Assembly: GCA_020726505.1 (NCBI GenBank)
Contig: JAHLEZ010000039.1
Span: 372,001-436,000 of the forward strand
Direction of reading: 5' to 3'
Length of the DNA stretch: 64,000 nt
Source: Leptodontidium sp. MPI-SDFR-AT-0119
Taxonomy: Eukaryota; Ascomycota; Leotiomycetes; Helotiales; Leptodontidiaceae
This document shows positions 12,801-24,673 of the stretch, one piece after another (within the stretch, counting starts at the first letter, position 1; the number at the start of each line of letters is the position of its first letter). A program made the translations under genes and the position numbers. A model generated the notes under the pieces. The model ran no database searches. It was not told where the DNA came from and was given only the letters and a program-made list of their open reading frames with translations.

Positions 12801-15800
12801 AAGACGTTTCTATATATAACTTGACTTTATAATATATGTCGTACGTCCCCCACTAGTGTGTTCTTAATTCCGGGATACTATATAATAACTTTCGTATAAG
12901 TATAATTATATCCGGCGAGTAGTTACTAGTAATTTACTTTAGTAGTCTCGTATAAATTATACGATTTAAAAACGTTATTGACTAGATATACGCCTAAGTA
13001 ATATCCCGAATAAAAATTAATAACCCTTTTTGTATAAGTAATAAATAAAGTGCTAGAATTAGTCGCTAATTAATTTATTAAATCGTCAAAGACTAAGTAA
13101 AAATCTATTCCTTTCTCGCGTCGTTATTTACTTAAATCACAAGTCTAGATTTCTTGTATAAAGCTTTAGTTGTCTTCCCTTTAATTTTATTAATAAGCCG
13201 GGAATTAAAGATCTGTCCGCGATATTACCTTAAATTATATTATATAAACTCAAATACGCCTTAAGTAATCAAGTTATTAATCTCCTTTTATTAAGATTCT
13301 TTAAATAAAAGACTAAGGCTAGTAATCTTCCTTATTACTCGTATTATATAAAATAAGTTTAAGTCGTATTATTCTTTCTAAGTTAAGAAAACTTCTAGTA
13401 ATCATACGAGTCCCTTCTCGAGTTCTTACTTTGTCTTAAATAGAATTAAGACAATTAGCCGTACTAAAGGAGACACTTAATTTAATTATATATAGTCCTC
13501 TAGGGCCTTAACGATTTCTTTTATATAAAACGGCTTAATTACTGTCGTATGAAAAGAAGTCGGTCTTAAAGGTAATTAAATAATATACTCTTTCCTTGTG
13601 ACTAATAATAATAAAAACAGGCCTGTTTATCCCTTTTTCTCTTATTATACTTTTATTAAAGATTATAATAAAAGTCGTATAGTCTTAATAATATTAAGGC
13701 CGTTCTTTATACTTTAAGTATCTTTGATCTTTCGTATAACTTAAATCTTTTGTAATTCCGTTATTATTATCTAAACTGCCCTTACTCTAATAAATATATC
13801 TATAAATAGTAGGTCTTCGTATAAAAGTCTAAAATATATTCCGAAAACGAGAAGTATTAGAATTAGTTTATTTAAACTAACTATATTATTCACAGCTTTT
13901 ACGGCCATTTAAAGGACTACTTCTTTTACTAAGTTTTCGCTTCTTGTTTTGTCTTAGATGATCTCGTATAATCGGCGTAAAGGGGCGTAATATTACTTAA
14001 CTTTCTTAATACTTTAATGTGCCTCGACTAAGACTTTCTTTATATTAACGTTTATTATACGAGTATTTATTCTAAATTCTAATAATATAAAGTTCGTCTT
14101 AGTATTATATACGAAGTAATCTAGGGGTTTAAGGTAAGTATTAATCTAACACGTACGAAGTGTAATTTACGTTATCTTCATTGAATTATCCTTTAAGAAT
14201 CGAGCGGTATTAAAGCCGGTTACCTTATTAACTACTTAAAGGACTACTACTCCTAAAAAATATAAGATATTTATAATTACAAAGAAATTAAATTCGATAT
14301 TATTTTTTAAAAAGAATTTAAATCGACCTAAGTTTTTTATATAAAAGTTAATATTATTCGTAAAACTTTAAGATCTTCTCAATTATACGAAGGTTTATTT
14401 CCTTATGTCTTGCTTACTAAAGAACACAGTATAATTTCTTAACTAAAAGATGTCTAAAGCGTTAATAGAGTTATTTAAACTTTATTTCCGTGAAGTACTA
14501 GTATATAAACGTGTCTTTTATTATATAAATTATTATTTATAAATGTCCTTATTTTTATACAATCGGAATTCTCTTATCCCCTTAAATTATAATATTTTAA
14601 AGGTTATTTAATTATATACTAAGGGAGTCTATATCTTAAATATATAATAAGAATAGAGTATTTGTTAAAACAATCTAAAACTTCACTTGCCTAATAAGTA
14701 TTTATATAAGTATTAATCCCTCTAATTTTACTACTCTTTTACTAAATTAAATCGTATATATTTAGCTACTTATATAATTAACTTCTAGCGACAAGTTAAG
14801 CTTTAAAAGTACTTAGACTTATTACTTTCTTGCGGTAGAGATTCTAGTAGTACTACTGTTTAATATAATCCCTTAGAAGACTTCAGACGAATATCTGTCT
14901 TTAATAACAAATACCTCGCCTTTGTATAAATCCTTTATTAAGTCTCGTTATAAAAAAGCGTGTTTTGTTAATTCGTTGTTTAGAACTTAAATTATTTATC
15001 GTCTGTCGACTTCCTTATACTTTATAAAGAATCCTTTTAACTTATCTTTATCCTTTTATTCCTTTATATTCTCTAGTACTTCTTTTATTGTCATATAATT
15101 AAATTCCCCTAGGAAATCTTTATACGAGCTTAAGAAAGCCTAAGTTACTTCCTTAAATCTATTAAACTCAGTTATTAAGTGATTCTTGACCTTCGCCCAC
15201 GTGGCTTTTTACTTTACTTTTAGATAATTTATTAATTAGTAACCTTCCTTCTTATAAATAATACATTTCTTATTCGTATAATTATTAAAAGGGTTCTTTA
15301 AACGAAAAATCCTCTTCTAGAACTAGTTTAATATTATACGATCCGGAAATCGTCGTGCCTTCCCGTAGAATTATCTCTCTACTAAGTTGTGATTATAATT
15401 GTATAAACGATTCTATAAGTAAGTACTAACCTCTCTCGTTTATACGGCTGTAGTAATTACAGACTGTAAGTTTACGTATAGCCCTTTAAATGTCTATATA
15501 GGCTTATATAATATTAAACTATACTCTTTTACTCTACGACATACGTTTAACACTTAATTATAAAGATTATACTCTATTTAATATCCCCTTAATAAGCCGC
15601 GTTGTGTTATATAAAGAGAATTAAATATAATCTCTAAGTATTTCAATTAAGACTTCTTTAAGTTCTTTATAATTATAAAGATTAATATAGTCTCTTTTTA
15701 CTTAGACAAGTACTTTTACTAATTCTCCTTAGTCTCAAAGTAATTCTGAGTTATACGAATTATTATAAGGAAATCGTACAACTGTCCTGTAATCTTGTCG

Positions 15801-17151
15801 TAATAGAAATCCGCTACTCGTCCTTTTAGTATAATCGAGAATACTAAGTAATACTAATTACTTAAGATTTTAATCTTTATATAATAGTTAAAGAAGACTT
15901 AGAGACGAATATCTAAGATATTATATTACTTTCCGCCGTACTTCCGGCTCTCGTTATTATAAACCTTTATTAAGTCCGTTAATAACTATAAGTTCGAGAT
16001 AATTGTCTAAGACTTATATAATATAATTAATTTTAGTAGAGGAGCTCTTAGAGTCGGTGGATTATCTTTGTACGAATGTTGTCTTAGTAGTCGTTTGACG
16101 GTTTCGTAGGCTTAGTCCCGACTTAAAAGGTTGTTATTTAAGGCCAGATATAACGTAAGACTAAAACGTTTGTATATTAAGTAACGTTATTTAATTATTT
16201 AACTTTTATTTAGTGATAAAGACCTTACTAGATTTATATATAAAGTCTAGTTAAAACTAACTATATTCTCGTTTAAAACGATATAAGGCGGAAGACTTAA
16301 ATATTGTCTAGACGTTTAAGGCTATTATTAAGTTATTTAAATTAGTTTTAAGAGTAAGTCTTCTGCTTCTTAAGTTTATATAATTAAAGAATCTCTAGAA
16401 TTGTCCGAAATAACGTGTCTCGTTAATAGTTCGCTTTATATAATTAAAGTCAAAGTACCTTGCCAGTTTCTGTCTTGCCCTTAAGATTTCTATTAGGCAT
16501 AGGTCCTTTGATTTTAATCTGTTTACTTATATAGTTCCTCTTCTTTTAAAATATCTATTAACGTTTAAGCGTATAAGATAGACCCCCTTTACTCTCATAC
16601 TTATACTCTGTAATTAAGGAAGTATATATAAAGATCTTTAATAACTTCCCGGGATTTAATAACAAATGTATTTTCCGTTTATCCTTTAAAGCCTTCCTTA
16701 AATTCTTCTTAAAGTCTATAGTCCTAAAACTCTTTTTAGTAGTATTATATAAGGGCTAAGGTAATATAATTATTAACTCACTTAAGCGTTTAATACTCGT
16801 CGTTCGTAAGGTTAAAGGGTTCCCCTTATACTTCCGTATTTAATAAGTAAGTAACTTTTAGTAATAGAATTATCGTGTCCTATTTCGTATAAAGGTTAAT
16901 AAAAGTTATTAAGTTATATTTACGTTTTATAAATCCTTAGATTGTATAAATTGTCTTTTTCTATTAGTCGCCGACGCAAGGTCTAATTAGTTTGCCTTTT
17001 TAGTTTGTCTTTCTAATTATTATACGAATCGTCTTCTTCTATTAGTCGCCGACGTAAGGTCTAATTAATTTGCCTCTTTAGTCTGTCTTTTTAATTATCG
17101 TTATACAAAAGTATTACTTAACTATTCTGTAATTATTTAACCACTAATTAG
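12801..17151 (-). pseudogene. 5' part of nested element (gag/integrase expected), degraded
   Basis: About 4.3 kb of AT-rich DNA between the RT relic and the 5' LTR. Copia order predicts gag, protease and integrase here, but I could not locate the zinc knuckle or integrase residues. The strings tcgtataa and cgtataa recur often across the stretch. Confidence 0.4.
16951..17108 (-). repeat. Two tandem copies of a 78-bp unit
   Basis: Units share ctattagtcgccgacg and aaggtctaatta and lie 78 bp apart, just inside the 5' LTR of the nested element. 78 bp is 26 codons, so the repeat could have been in a 5' leader or in early gag. Confidence 0.75.
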
Positions 17152-17425
17152 TGTTAGTATTTAATTAAGGTTCGATACTTAATATTAAGGTAATAAAGAA
17201 TATAATAAGTGAAGTTTAATTAAGTATATTTTATGTGTTCCTTTTATATAAAAGGGAAAACTACCTTAAATACATTAAGTACTAAACCCCGTAGCTTATA
17301 TAAGTATTACTCGTACGAAACTAGGAGGCAAGATATAAAACTAAGCTTCATTTGGCCAGGAGAGACGACTATCTTTGGAAGCTGTTAAAGTAAAAGAATC
17401 CCCCTCAGCTAAGGCTATCCCAACA
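17152..17425 (-). repeat. 5' LTR of the nested element
   Basis: 274 bp, ending CCCAACA on the plus strand and followed directly by the GCGAC duplication at 17426-17430. It is less mutated than its partner at 9873-10146. Confidence 0.9.
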
Positions 17426-17430
17426 GCGAC
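17426..17430 (+). repeat. Target site duplication GCGAC, right
   Basis: Second copy of the five-base duplication made by insertion of the nested element. Confidence 0.92.
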
Positions 17431-18700
17431 GACTTTATTTAAGGAATTAGTCTCTAGCCGCGTTTACTTAGTAAGGTCGTAATAGTAAAGAACCGGCGCA
17501 GACTAAAGGGCTTTTTAGAAAGTCTCTTAGGCGTTCTTATAAGCGTTATTAAAAACGAAGGGAACGTTCTTTCTAATAAGTATTATAAGGGGTCGTGTAA
17601 TGCGGCTATAATCTTTAATAAACTAATAATAAAAGTTATAAAAGTTAAAATAACTTTATATATCCTATATATTATCGGCGTATTATTAGTCCTTTATTAT
17701 ATTAATCTTCTCTAAGTCTACTTTTACGCTATCGACTCTAATTATAAATCCTAAGAACCTTGTTTTTTATATATTAAATTCAGACTTCTTAATGTCGGCT
17801 TAAAGTTTATATACTTATAGTATTACTATTACCTTCTTAATATAAACTTTATACTCCTCGGGAGTCGACGAATATATAAGGATATTGTTTATATAAGTTG
17901 CGTAAAAGTCGTTAAAGTACTTTATAAGGATATTATTAATAAATCGCTAAAAAGTCGCTGGATTATTTATAAGCTTAAAAAGAAGGACCTTATACTTATA
18001 CGTATTATATTAAGTATAAAAAGTCGTATAATCTTTACTTTTAAGGGATATACGAATATAATAAAAAGCTTACTAAATATTAAGTTTTATAAAGACCTTT
18101 ACCTTATAAATACATACTATTATTTTATTAATTAAAGAGATTAAGTACAAGTTCTTCTTTAATAAGGCATTTAGTTTCTAGTAGTCGACGTATAACTAAA
18201 GACTATTATTAGCTTTTTTAGTAAAGAGAATAAGGGCTACATATAATACGCTAAAGGGCTTAATAAAACCTTTATATAAGTTATTAATAATATACTACTT
18301 AGTCTCTAATAACTGTTCTTTAATTATACGCTAGAGAGGTTTAAAGAATAAGTCGTTCTCCTTAGTAAGCTCGATTTAATAATTTACGCCTTAGTAATAC
18401 GCTAGTAGTTCGTTAGAGGCTCGCCGGGAAAAGAGAGGGGTATACTCTTAATACTTTATAAAAAGCTTCTTACTTACTAGTTCGTTATCTTACGCGTACT
18501 TAGCCTTTAGGGCCTCCTTTAAAATTAAGTCTTTATTTATTAATATTAACTCGACACTTAATTAGTCTAAGGCCTCTCGCTGACGTTAAGTTAGCTCTTA
18601 GTTAATCTTATATATTAATATTATAAAGGTTTTTACTTTATTTTTCTTAGTTTTCTTAAGCCAGAGATACGTTATAAATATTACTATTATTAATATAAGG
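17431..18700 (-). pseudogene. Reverse transcriptase remnant of the outer element
   Basis: Minus-strand codons at about 17866-17895 read Y-I-N-N-I-L-I-Y-S-S, the Ty3/Gypsy active-site box YVDDILIYS with both catalytic Asp codons changed to Asn by G-to-A. TPEE follows, as usual after the box. The frame is otherwise broken by stops, and the domain is cut at 17430 by the nested insertion. Confidence 0.8.
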
Positions 18701-19799
18701 AAAATCTTTATAATAAGTGACTTTAGCTAGTGATTCGCTAGGGAGGCTTTACGGGCTTTCTTGTCCTTAAGTAGTAATCTTAAATCACAGGATATTTAAG
18801 GGTTTAATTAGTCCTTTATAACACGTAAGTACTCTTTAACCTCTTTAATAAAGCTCGAGAGTCGAGTCGGCGAGACGTTAGCGGTAAGTCGTATAAAGAC
18901 CTTTGACTTAAAGTCATTAAGTGCCGTAATCTTGGCTTGCCTTTAACAATAGTCGTCCGCGTTTATAAAGGTATCTCTTCGTTTTATATTAAGCTAATAA
19001 GACTTAACGATTAACTTATTAAAACGGTTAGTATTAACAAAGACTCGCTAGTTAAAGTACGATTAAACTAATATATTTAATAGCCATTTTAGTTAATTGC
19101 GGTTTTTAATATATAACTACTTTAAGTCGTAATACTCTAAGAACTTCCGGTTAATTAAAACGTTAATATTTCTTATATTAATTACTAGGAAAGGGAAATT
19201 AATTCGCCGGCGGTTAATTATTAAGGTAAATAAGACGGCCGTATTAATTAGCTTACTTTTCTTACTATTATAACTAATTAAGACAATTAACTAAGGGAGG
19301 GATATAAAAGAAATATTAAATTACTTAACGAGTTAGTATATAAAAGAGGTTTTAATAGTATTAAAAATATTAGCTCCGCTATTAATATATATAAGGGTTT
19401 TAATAAAGAATTTATTTTTTCTTAGTTTAATATTAATTAAGAATTAACGTCCTTTAATAAGAGTACGAAAATTAAATACTAAGTCCTTTTATAAATTATA
19501 ACTTATATTAAGGTGTAAGTCTTTGCCACGGCCTAAGAGTTTTTTAATAACTCGTTAATCTTTAGATCCTCGCTAATAACTAGTTAAGAAATCGACTTAT
19601 TGAGAGTTTAATCTCTTTAGCGCTTAAGATAGTCGTTAGCCTAATAGCCGGTCTTATTATAATAAAAATAAGTGTTAAAAGAGACGTCCTTAAGTATAAG
19701 AGGAAGTACAAGGGACTTAAGTCGGCGTAAGATAGGTAAAGGAGAGGGCGTACGCTAGCGAATATTTAACGATTGTCTTAGAGTTAAGGTTAAGGGTCT
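18701..19799 (-). pseudogene. Outer-element pol, protease/early RT region, degraded
   Basis: Lies between the gag remnant and the RT core, where protease and the start of RT are expected. The stretch is AT-rich with stops in every frame. I saw no intact D-T/S-G protease triad. Confidence 0.4.
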
Positions 19800-20900
19800 C
19801 CTTATTATAATAATTAATATAAGGGAAGTAACACGTTAGTTTTCCTTTTTTAAAATACCGCGTAAGTCGTTAATATTAAAGGCTACGCTAGACTAAGCTT
19901 TATAAGTCGAAACGGCTTCCTTTAAAGTAATATTATAAGTCTCTTAGTTTATAATAACTAAGAACTTATTAAGAGTAATATAATTATTGTTTATCTTATA
20001 CTTCTTATTATAAATTATACGTTTAAGAGTCGGGATACCTTTTTATATATATTCTTAAACTAGTAAAAGCGAGCGATTTTACTTATAATAATATATAACG
20101 TAAATTTAATTCGAAAATTATTATATATTATATTACTTATAAGAAGTTAATTATATAATCTCTTAGTAGATTAGACTTAGTTATAATTAAAGAATCGCTA
20201 GTCTAACGCCTTTAATACGTCGGCTGCTATATTAAAGGTTCCGGCATAATTAGGATTTATATATTAAAAGATAATAGTCTTAGCTTTACTAGTAATATAC
20301 TAAAAGTAAGCCTTAACTTAAGATATCTTACTCTTAAAGTTACTAAAATACTCTTCTAAGAATAGCTTTATTTTTATCTTTTAGATATTATATTTAATAT
20401 TTCCCTTATAGTTATTAAAAGGGAATTAAAAGTACTTAACTTTAAAAGGCTTTATTACTAAGATCGATATATTTAGCTTTAATAAATAATAGTCGGCGGA
20501 TAGTTAAAAGTCGGCTATAAGAGTACGTATTAACTAATTAAAAGAAGAAGAAAAAGTACGAGTCTTTTAGTGAGGGTTATTAATAATATATTAAGTAAGG
20601 GCTTAAGTGACCACAGCGGCGATAATAAAGTTAATAAAGTCCTTAATTAATTAATTTACCTTAGCTTATTAAACGGGGGTAAGGCCCTCTATGTCAGTAG
20701 GCTCTAGCGATGTGTTAAAGAAGCTTTAGGGTTTGTCCTCTAAGTCTAAGTCGAATCCGTTAAAGTTATCTAGTTCCTTCGAAAGAGTCTCGACTAAAGG
20801 AATAAGGGTATTAGTAAAGCTTAGCCGTAAAGGGGCGCTCTTTTCTTTAGAGCTTCGTCGATAAGGGGGAGAAGTTAGTAGTAATAGTAATATAAAGTTA
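19800..20900 (-). pseudogene. gag remnant of the outer element
   Basis: The minus strand aligns with the plus-strand gag-like sequence at about 6370-7339 (for example cgagactct followed by gaggaactaga). The frame gives a helical gag-like stretch ending in a Lys/Glu-rich segment and a TGTTAC that may be the first Cys-Tyr of a CCHC knuckle. Internal stops are TAA/TAG. Confidence 0.65.
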
Positions 20901-21174
20901 AGGGGTATTTGTGTTTAAGATTATTAATCGATTTATTAATTAAACATTTATTCTAAAACCACAACGTGTGTTAAGTTATAATAAGGCAAGTTAATTATAA
21001 GAGAATATCTAGCTTTCTTTAAGATAGTTTATTACTAAGGCAGAGAGGTACTTATTTGTCGAATAAGCTAAGGTATTAAGGCTTATTATTAACTTACTAT
21101 AAGGGCAAGTTAATAAGGCGCAAGACTAAGTAAAATATAACGCTTTATAATAAAAGGGTATTAGTCTTTTCTTA
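20901..21174 (-). other. 5' leader of the outer element
   Basis: The sequence between the 5' LTR and gag matches 6004-6300 in inverted orientation. A primer-binding site must lie at its LTR edge, but mutation prevents assigning the primer tRNA. Confidence 0.6.
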
Positions 21175-21476
21175 TATTACGGCTAATAAGAAGTTAATAT
21201 AACGAGTTAACTTTAACTTTATATTTAGGCCTAAAGTTACGCTCAGAATCGAGAAGAAAAGACAAAAAGGAAAAGAAAGCTTTTTATAAGGGAGGGCTCG
21301 AGTATATATATATAAAGGACCCTCTTAATAGGGCTTAGCGTAGTCGAGTGCTATTTACGTCAACGTGTCGCAAGCTCGCCACTAAGTCTTCCCTATTAGG
21401 CTTAGCGCCGTCGCATAGCCAGCGATGCTACGAGCCTGTGTCGGTTAGAATACGAGGCGCATCGTAGGTCGTAACA
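21175..21476 (-). repeat. 5' LTR of the outer element
   Basis: 302 bp ending GTAACA at 21476 on the plus strand. It keeps more CpG and CpA than the other two copies. The CTACT microsatellite begins within a few bases of its edge. Confidence 0.9.
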
Positions 21477-21478
21477 TC

Positions 21479-21600
21479 TACTACTCTACTATTCTACTAC
21501 TCTAGTTCTACTCTAGAGTAGTCGAAAATGTGACTACTCTAATTCTACTCTACTCTACTCTACTCTACTACTCTAGAGTAGTACTCGAGTAGTAGAGTAG
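21479..21600. repeat. CTACT-type microsatellite with internal palindromes
   Basis: Repeats of CTACT/ACTCT are broken by self-complementary blocks such as tctagagtagt and tactcgagta. The stretch marks the switch from RIP-type DNA on the left to base-balanced DNA on the right. Confidence 0.85.
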
Positions 21601-23267
21601 AAATTTGTCACACTGGTTTCGATAAGATTCGAGAATCTATCGGGCAAGACTGCGGTTGCAGGAAGTGGTGATACTCCCTAGATCTACAGAATTAAGTGTG
21701 CTATGTGTTTGTTATGTCATACTATGTATGATGTTGCCGCATTTGAGATCTGGGTGGCCCGGCCAACATCCTGATAGAAGGAGTAGGCTGATGGATAGAA
21801 GGAGGAGGTAAAAGGGGGGTAGACATAAGTAGGACAATAGTCACAACAATACGTAAGATAAGAATATAGAATTACAGAATACTATGATCGAAATACTTAA
21901 AGGGATTTAGGCAGCAGAAGAATACCAACGGAGCGTTTCGACACCCCGAGACAATACACGGTCGAAGACGAAACTAATACAATGTCGAAACACCTCATGC
22001 AAAAAGAAATACTAATACGTATAGAGCATACAGATGAGGTCGGAACAGAGATACTGTTTTTGTTTTAAAAATGATGGCTAAGAGCCGGAAAATCGCAAGG
22101 CGCTAGAAAGAACGCGAAATTTTCAAGAAAGGGCCAAGGACGGATAAAAGAGTGTCCGGAACCCGCCCCCTCTCTTCTTGTCGAAGAACCTTCTCTCTAA
22201 GCTTTCAGCTTATTTCGAAGGCATTTCGAAGGCACATGAAGCCTTCGAAGTTAATTAGAGTAGCGAGATTTCAATTGAGAAACGTTAGAATGAGCAGTTG
22301 GCAAGTGTAAGGTGGATGAAATCGACAGTTTCAGGTGTGGCGCACGGACAACAGCAACCCACCCACGCGAGCACTAATAAGCAAAACACGTGAGGACAAT
22401 GCGTAACCAGATCTACCATTGAAACTCGACTTCAAGTACGGGACGGATCATATTTACAGCAAACTGGAAGAAACAATACGGATTATATTTCCACCGATTT
22501 GTAAGAGACTACGCGAACCATGTTCGGAAAAGCGCTAAGGGCGGATCGAAGAATCGTCGAAGGCCGCCCCCTCTCTTCTTGTCGAAGAACCTTCTCTCTA
22601 AGCCTTTCAGCTTATTTCGAAGGCACAATACCATGTGTGCAAGATCGATTCCAAGCCAGCACCAAACGTATCGTCTCGCATCGCATCTGCTAAACCATCA
22701 CATGCTAGATCCTAAGCACCTGCCCTCTGGCTAGATCACCGAGAACCCATCACATGCAAGGTGGCACTTTATAAAGACGAAAATATCATCAACCAAGCTG
22801 CATACACCTTTATAGAGCAGAAGATATTGCCACGACCCTCAGCTATAACAGCGGCTAAACATACACCGACGGTTCCAAAATGCCTACGGCGAGATTGTCG
22901 TGCCCCATTTATGGTCTGAGCACTTGTCGTTCGGTTCCGGGGGGGCCATCGTCCCCAGTGCGTTGTTTCTTGACATTAGGCAGATACACAGGCTGGGGTG
23001 GGACGTAGACTTTTTCCTAACACCTAATCTCATGCCTTGTACAGTGGAATGCGATTTCAGTGTCCCTTTTCGTATTGATTTTGAGTTTAAGTGAGCCACA
23101 CACGGGCAAGCCCGAAGCTTAATATGGTTAGTGTATATATGTATCATCTAATAAATTCCAGGCTACAAGCTACTGCTTTTAGCATACACTAAGATGTTAA
23201 GGGTGAGACTACGCGTATTAGAGCACTCAGCACTACCAGCGGCGCTATAACTCGTTTCGAAAGGTCA
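21601..23267. other. Base-balanced intergenic DNA with no supported gene
   Basis: Normal composition and few RIP marks. Overlapping short frames at 22884-23147 (minus, 87 codons) and 22900-23094 (plus, 64 codons) have no recognisable domain and are not called. The only structure seen is the direct repeat pair at 22135-22626. The right end would be the 3' untranslated region of the DUF6594 gene. Confidence 0.6.
22135..22626 (+). repeat. Direct repeat pair, about 90 bp each, 401 bp apart
   Basis: Copies at about 22135-22226 and 22536-22626 share cgccccctctcttcttgtcg, then aagaaccttctctctaag, then tttcagcttatttcgaaggc. The 310 bp between them has no coding sign. They could be ends of a very small element or a duplicated control region. 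Confidence 0.8.
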
Positions 23268-24242
23268 TTAATTGCTAACCGACACAAACACAACAAGAAC
23301 GGCAGAATACCTAGTACAGATCAGCATGTATCTCAAGATAACGAGAAAAACTCACGCAGCAGTCGAGCCAAAGATCTCCGCTTTCCGCGCATTCGTCAAC
23401 AACCCCACAGATGCCGCGAACATCACCGTAAATCCAGCTACAATCCCCAATCTGGCGCCCTTAGGCTTCACAAAATACAGCACCACAATCGCAACGATCA
23501 GCAGAATCGTCAATATGAGTACGCTCAATATCGCAACAATCCATGCGATCCTCTCAGCGGGGTAGTAGTAAAGATGTCCTTCACCCCAAGACTGTGGGAT
23601 AGGTTTGTGCTGCCGAATGTAGTAGCCCAAGTGTCGCTGAATGAGGCCAGTGAGACGATCAGGCGCTTCGCTCGCATTTGCACAGCAGAAGTCATCTTCG
23701 TCGTTGAGAAGGTGGCGATGGTGACCAGTATCTCGAAGGGGCTCACGTGTTCGGAGCCAGTTTTTGAACGCTAGAAAGCTGTTGCGGTCTGGCTTGCCGA
23801 GGGATGTAATCCTATTCCTACGGAGAAGTGCTTTCTCTACGCAAAGGTGTTTAGTGAATGTGCAAACATAGTTGAGTTCATTCTCACCGTACTCCTTCAT
23901 TGCGACTCGAAGTCTCGTGATTAAATCCATTCTCTTCATAGCCCTCGCGTCCTGCCAATCGACTTGCATCGTGAGAACTTTCCAACTTCGTGCCCTTGCA
24001 TCGATGTAATTCTTTTCCTTCTCGTTTCCTGTCCTGATAGTCTCCTTGTCCTTATCGTCAAGCTCTCGTAATTCAAATTCCAACTGTTGCACCTCAGCCT
24101 CGTAGTAGAGCATGTTTTGCGCTCCCAGCTGGTCGAATCGGCGCCATACAGAGAAATGCGCATCGCTTGACTTGAAAGCTGCGAGATCAGAGTAACCTTC
24201 GAGGTACTCTATAGGCACAGTGTTGGCCTCAAGATCGGACAT
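23268..24242 (-). CDS. DUF6594 family membrane protein
   Basis: Read as the complement of 23268..23310 joined to 23356..24242, 309 residues. The start is the ATG at 24242 (MSDLEANTVPIEYLEGY); the frame is open upstream with two further ATGs and a TTG, but the family's conserved N-terminus GYSDLAAF begins 16 residues after this Met. Conserved N-terminal residues (RRFDQLGAQNMLYYEAEVQQ) are followed by charged helices. Then come three hydrophobic segments near 232-258, 265-282 and 296-308, and the hallmark ARKAEIF. The function of the family is unknown. The gene is unmutated and divergent from the gene at 24674. A short frame-breaking TGA at the end of exon 1 is part of the intron donor. Confidence 0.88.
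23311..23355 (-). other. 45-nt intron near the 3' end of the DUF6594 gene
   Basis: Donor GTGAGT and acceptor CTGTACTAG on the minus strand. Splicing continues the frame as AAYSAVLVVFVSVSN then stop, which is the typical end of the family (AAYAAVLVVFV). Unspliced, the protein would stop at STAA and lose its last membrane segment. Confidence 0.8.
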
Positions 24243-24321
24243 TGTGGATGTGAAGAGTGTCGGAAAAAGCATGCGGTGATCGAGCATGAGGGGGTCAGAC
24301 TTAAAAGCATCACCCACAGTG

Positions 24322-24625
24322 CACAGCCTCAATTAGATGATGTAAGCAGATAGTTTCAGACCTGTTGAGACCACCAAACCCTGATGATCAAAATACATGG
24401 CGGAACTGGAGGAACCGAACCCATGTAAATGGTACTAGTGCCCTTTAGGCTTAGTCGGGCGGAATAGACCTTCATCATCATCATGATCAAAATACGCCCG
24501 AATTGCTTACACAGCCTCAAATACGCGACGTGAGCAGACTGTTTCAATGCTTTACACAGCCTCACTTACTTGGTATAAGGAGACCATTTCGGACCACCAG
24601 GACGTAATGATCACCATACGCCCCG
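24322..24625. repeat. Three diverged direct repeats between two divergent genes
   Basis: Units near 24322, 24510 and 24552 share acagcctca, then gagcaga and gtttcag/cgga. The string tgatcaaaatacg or a variant follows (24375, 24484, 24608). They occupy the shared 5' region of the DUF6594 gene and the gene at 24674, so they may be regulatory or a degraded insertion. Confidence 0.6.
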
Positions 24626-24673
24626 CAGCGCTTTTCAACCCGTACTAGATAGGATTGGTTAAGATTCGCATCA

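Larger units (their letters stand above)
9873..17425 (-). mobile_element. Nested LTR retrotransposon, probably Copia-type
   Basis: 7.55 kb, bounded by 274-bp direct LTRs (9873-10146 and 17152-17425) that start TGTTGG/TGTTAG and end TTAATA/CCAACA, with GCGAC duplicated on both sides. It sits inside pol of the outer element. On the minus strand at 12721-12744 the codons read I-stop-I-D-N-T-L-I, matching the Copia active-site pattern YVDDTLI after G-to-A change. A stretch resembling the fungal Copia SPLxFN segment follows. The element therefore runs right to left. All frames are broken by RIP-type stops. Confidence 0.88.
7340..21476 (-). mobile_element. LTR retrotransposon, Ty3/Gypsy-like by gene order, RIP-mutated and interrupted
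   Basis: The minus-strand element runs from its 5' LTR (21175-21476) to its 3' LTR (7340-7641). A polypurine tract lies beside the 3' LTR, gag remnants lie near 19.8-20.9 kb and reverse transcriptase near 17.4-18.7 kb. Without the nested insertion it is about 6.6 kb, normal for the class. The 5 bases outside the two LTRs differ (actag and tctac), so no target duplication is visible. The left LTR directly abuts gag of an inverted relative. Gypsy rather than Copia is inferred from gag architecture and RT position; integrase was not identified. Confidence 0.85.

Noticed and set aside
22884..23147. 87-codon minus and 64-codon plus frames
   Set aside because: They overlap on opposite strands, show no domain and no splice extension; insufficient support for a gene.
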